A DNA stretch of 7,221 nt from Betaproteobacteria bacterium (GTDB lineage: Bacteria; Pseudomonadota; Gammaproteobacteria; Burkholderiales; Rhodocyclaceae), in the NCBI GenBank assembly GCA_020047725.1, contig JAIFNM010000264.1, forward strand, positions 1 through 7,221, read 5' to 3'. The position numbers were made by a program, and so were the translations under genes. Below, in pieces: positions 5,728 through 7,221 of this stretch. The first letter of the stretch is position 1. Every line of letters begins with the position of its first letter. The notes under the pieces were generated by a model. The model saw nothing but the letters and a program-made list of their open reading frames with translations. It did not search any database and was not told the DNA's origin.

Positions 5728-6906
5728 ATGACGACCTTGCAACGAACCGAGAATTGCATCAAGAAACTGAATCGGATGAACGCTGCACTTTCCCATCAAG
5801 AAGGTGATCAAGTTCCAATAAGCGACTTTTTCTGGACATCTTTCGTTGATCGCTGGAGGAAGGAAAAAGGTTTGGCTGCAGATGTTGACATATATCGCTA
5901 TTACGACCTTGATTGGATCACCATCACGCCGAACATGGACCCACACATCAAGTCGTTCCAGATTATTTCTGAGAGTGGGGATGATGTCATTCTCAAGACT
6001 GGTTTCGAGGCGACCATTCGTAGAAAGCAGGGCGTCCAGATGCCCTACTACGAAGAGTTCGAGACCGATACCATCGAGAAGATGGAAGCATTTCAGTTCG
6101 ACGACCCGTGGGATGATCGGCGCTTCTTTAGCGCAGGTGACAACCAGTTAGCCGGGATCGGAGATGTTATCAGTCGAAATACGCCCGCTTGGGTGCAGAC
6201 CGTAGCGTCTTACTACCCAGACCTGCCGGTTTACGGCAATGTCTGCGAAGCCCATGAATACCTGTGGCGGATCGTCGGGACGGAAAATGCACTTGAGTGG
6301 ATGGCGCTTTATCCCGATGAATTGGGTGTGTTCCTCAAGCGGTTGGGGCATTTTCTCGTGGAATTGACCAAGGCCCAGATCAAGGCTGCTGATGGCATGC
6401 TTGCGGGCATGGTGATCTGGGGTGATGTAGCTTACCGCAAAGGCATGCTGTTTTCCCCGGTATTCTGGCGGGAGCACTTTAAGCCGATTACGGCCGAAAT
6501 AATCCGGGTATGTCATGAAAGCAAAATTCCCGTCATCTACCACGGTTGCGGAAACGCCAGTTCTCTATATGATGATTTCATCGAAATCGGACTGGATTCG
6601 TATAACCCTCTTGAGGCAAAGAGCGGCTTGGACGTCGTCGACATCAGGCGTCAATATGGCCACAAGATGGGATTCTGCGGAAACATCGACGTAATGACCT
6701 GGGCTGACGCGCCGCTGCCGGAACTCGAAGCGCAGGTAATGCGCAAGCTTAACGCCGCCAAGGGTGGCGGCTATATCGTCCAATCGGATCATTCAATCCC
6801 CAGCAACTGTAGTGCCGAGCGGTATGAGTTCGTCCTGAATCTGGTGCGAGAGCGCGGGAAGTATCCTCTGAATCTTGGCAAATACGACATTCCAGACTTG
6901 ATGTAA
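5728..6906 (+). CDS. URO-D family (MtaA-like) protein, 392 aa
   Basis: This is a TIM-barrel protein of the uroporphyrinogen decarboxylase superfamily, nearer to the methyltransferase (MtaA/MtbA-like) branch than to HemE. The N-terminal half carries NRMNAALSHQEGDQVPISDF (16-33), the family's opening motif. WGDVAYRKGMLFSP (231-244) is the equivalent of the usual GDD..GP..SP loop. H272-x-C274 and C317 (in FCGNID) match the His/Cys/Cys zinc-ligand pattern of MtaA-type enzymes. Together these suggest methyl transfer to or from a corrinoid or thiol rather than haem synthesis, but the real reaction is unknown. The start at 5728 is chosen because GAGGAG (5715-5720) sits 7 bases upstream; an earlier ATG at 5698 would overlap the mutarotase gene. 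No corrinoid protein is encoded nearby. The gene lies between the mutarotase and the ABC ATPase, so a role with the imported sugar is likely. Confidence 0.88.
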   Translation: MTTLQRTENCIKKLNRMNAALSHQEGDQVPISDFFWTSFVDRWRKEKGLAADVDIYRYYDLDWITITPNMDPHIKSFQIISESGDDVILKTGFEATIRRKQGVQMPYYEEFETDTIEKMEAFQFDDPWDDRRFFSAGDNQLAGIGDVISRNTPAWVQTVASYYPDLPVYGNVCEAHEYLWRIVGTENALEWMALYPDELGVFLKRLGHFLVELTKAQIKAADGMLAGMVIWGDVAYRKGMLFSPVFWREHFKPITAEIIRVCHESKIPVIYHGCGNASSLYDDFIEIGLDSYNPLEAKSGLDVVDIRRQYGHKMGFCGNIDVMTWADAPLPELEAQVMRKLNAAKGGGYIVQSDHSIPSNCSAERYEFVLNLVRERGKYPLNLGKYDIPDLM

Positions 6907-6915
6907 ATCGAACAC

Positions 6916-6929
6916 AGAGGATGAGCATG
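6916..6929 (+). promoter_or_regulatory. Ribosome binding site that selects the second ATG of the ABC ATPase gene
   Basis: AGAGG (6916-6920) abuts ATG 6921 with no spacer but is 6 bases before ATG 6927. Both are in frame. The spacing favours 6927 as the true start, giving a protein that begins MSESSSTELAL. Confidence 0.6.
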
Positions 6930-7221
6930 AGCGAAAGTAGCAGTACGGAGTTGGCCTTGGAAATGCGAGAGGTCAGCAAGCGTTTTCCCGGAACTCTAGC
7001 CGTAGACAAGGTCAGCCTCGAAGTCCGGCGTGGTGAGGTTCACGCTCTGGTTGGCGAGAACGGCGCAGGGAAGTCCACCTTGATGAAGATGCTTGCCGGA
7101 TCCTTTGACGACTATACCGGCGACATTGTTATTGGCGGGCAGGTGGTTTCAGTCCATACACCCGCGTTGGCAAAAAGGCACGGAATTGGAATGATCTACC
7201 AGGAACTGAGTCTGGCTAAGC
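6927..7221 (+). CDS. Sugar ABC transporter ATPase (CUT2 type), N-terminal 98 codons, cut by the window edge
   Basis: This is the start of the ATP-binding subunit of a CUT2 sugar importer. Residues 11-35 form the first strands (LEMREVSKRFPG, then VDKVSLEV). Walker A GENGAGKST is at 43-51, and the Q-loop segment IGMIYQELSLAK (87-98) is the last sequence before the edge. It begins 20 bases after the URO-D-like stop and is probably cotranscribed with it. The first NBD P-loop is canonical, as expected for the active site of this family. The reading frame matches the ATPase fragment at the left edge of the window if the ends are joined, giving one 513-residue protein after correcting the A8 run. 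If the window is linear, this is a second, separate ATPase gene. Confidence 0.92.
   Translation, partial: MSESSSTELALEMREVSKRFPGTLAVDKVSLEVRRGEVHALVGENGAGKSTLMKMLAGSFDDYTGDIVIGGQVVSVHTPALAKRHGIGMIYQELSLAK

Noticed and set aside
7216..7221. HindIII-like AAGCTT at the joined ends as a cloning junction
   Set aside because: The window is split as AAGC/TT, not at the enzyme's cut point, and another AAGCTT occurs intact near 6745.

Overview
The window is a carbohydrate-uptake and regulation locus from a bacterium. GC is moderate (about half), genes are tightly packed, Shine-Dalgarno sites are clear, and there are two LacI-family regulators, a CUT2-type (ribose/rhamnose class) sugar ABC ATPase, a RhaM-like mutarotase and two URO-D-like (MtaA-type) proteins. 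URO-D-like genes beside sugar ABC genes are common in Verrucomicrobiota/Lentisphaerota and some other phyla. The sequence alone does not settle the phylum.

Layout: (1) 1-1246 (+), the C-terminal four fifths of a CUT2 sugar ABC ATPase, broken by a one-base shortage in an A8 run at 87-94. (2) 1280-2349 (+), a LacI-type regulator starting at TTG, broken by a one-base shortage in a G7 run at 2090-2096. (3) 2350-2500, a convergent spacer. (4) 4600-2501 (-), a 699-residue protein joining a complete LacI-type repressor to a URO-D-like domain. (5) 4601-5392, a 792-bp divergent intergenic region holding a near-perfect 26-bp palindrome, two hairpins and a promoter overlapped by a 10-bp inverted repeat. 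(6) 5393-5716 (+), RhaM-like mutarotase. (7) 5728-6906 (+), stand-alone URO-D-like protein. (8) 6927-7221 (+), N-terminal 98 codons of a CUT2 ABC ATPase running off the right edge.

The two window ends fit together. The right edge stops in the Q-loop region (...YQELSLAK) of the ATPase and the left edge resumes at PALSVAENIF in the matching reading frame. Once the A8 run is corrected, the joined gene is exactly 514 codons, the normal CUT2 ATPase size. The window is therefore probably a circular or head-to-tail repeated unit with one operon rhaM-like > URO-D > ABC ATPase > LacI and one divergent LacI::URO-D gene. No replication, mobilisation or transposase gene is visible, so a tandem amplification or an assembly circle is as likely as a true plasmid.

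Working model (inference): the divergent LacI::URO-D fusion senses a sugar-related ligand and controls the operon. The mutarotase and stand-alone URO-D-like protein process a deoxy or methylated sugar. The ATPase energises uptake through a permease and binding protein that are not encoded here. The most unusual items are the regulator-enzyme fusion, the joinable ends, and the two same-sign homopolymer frameshifts.
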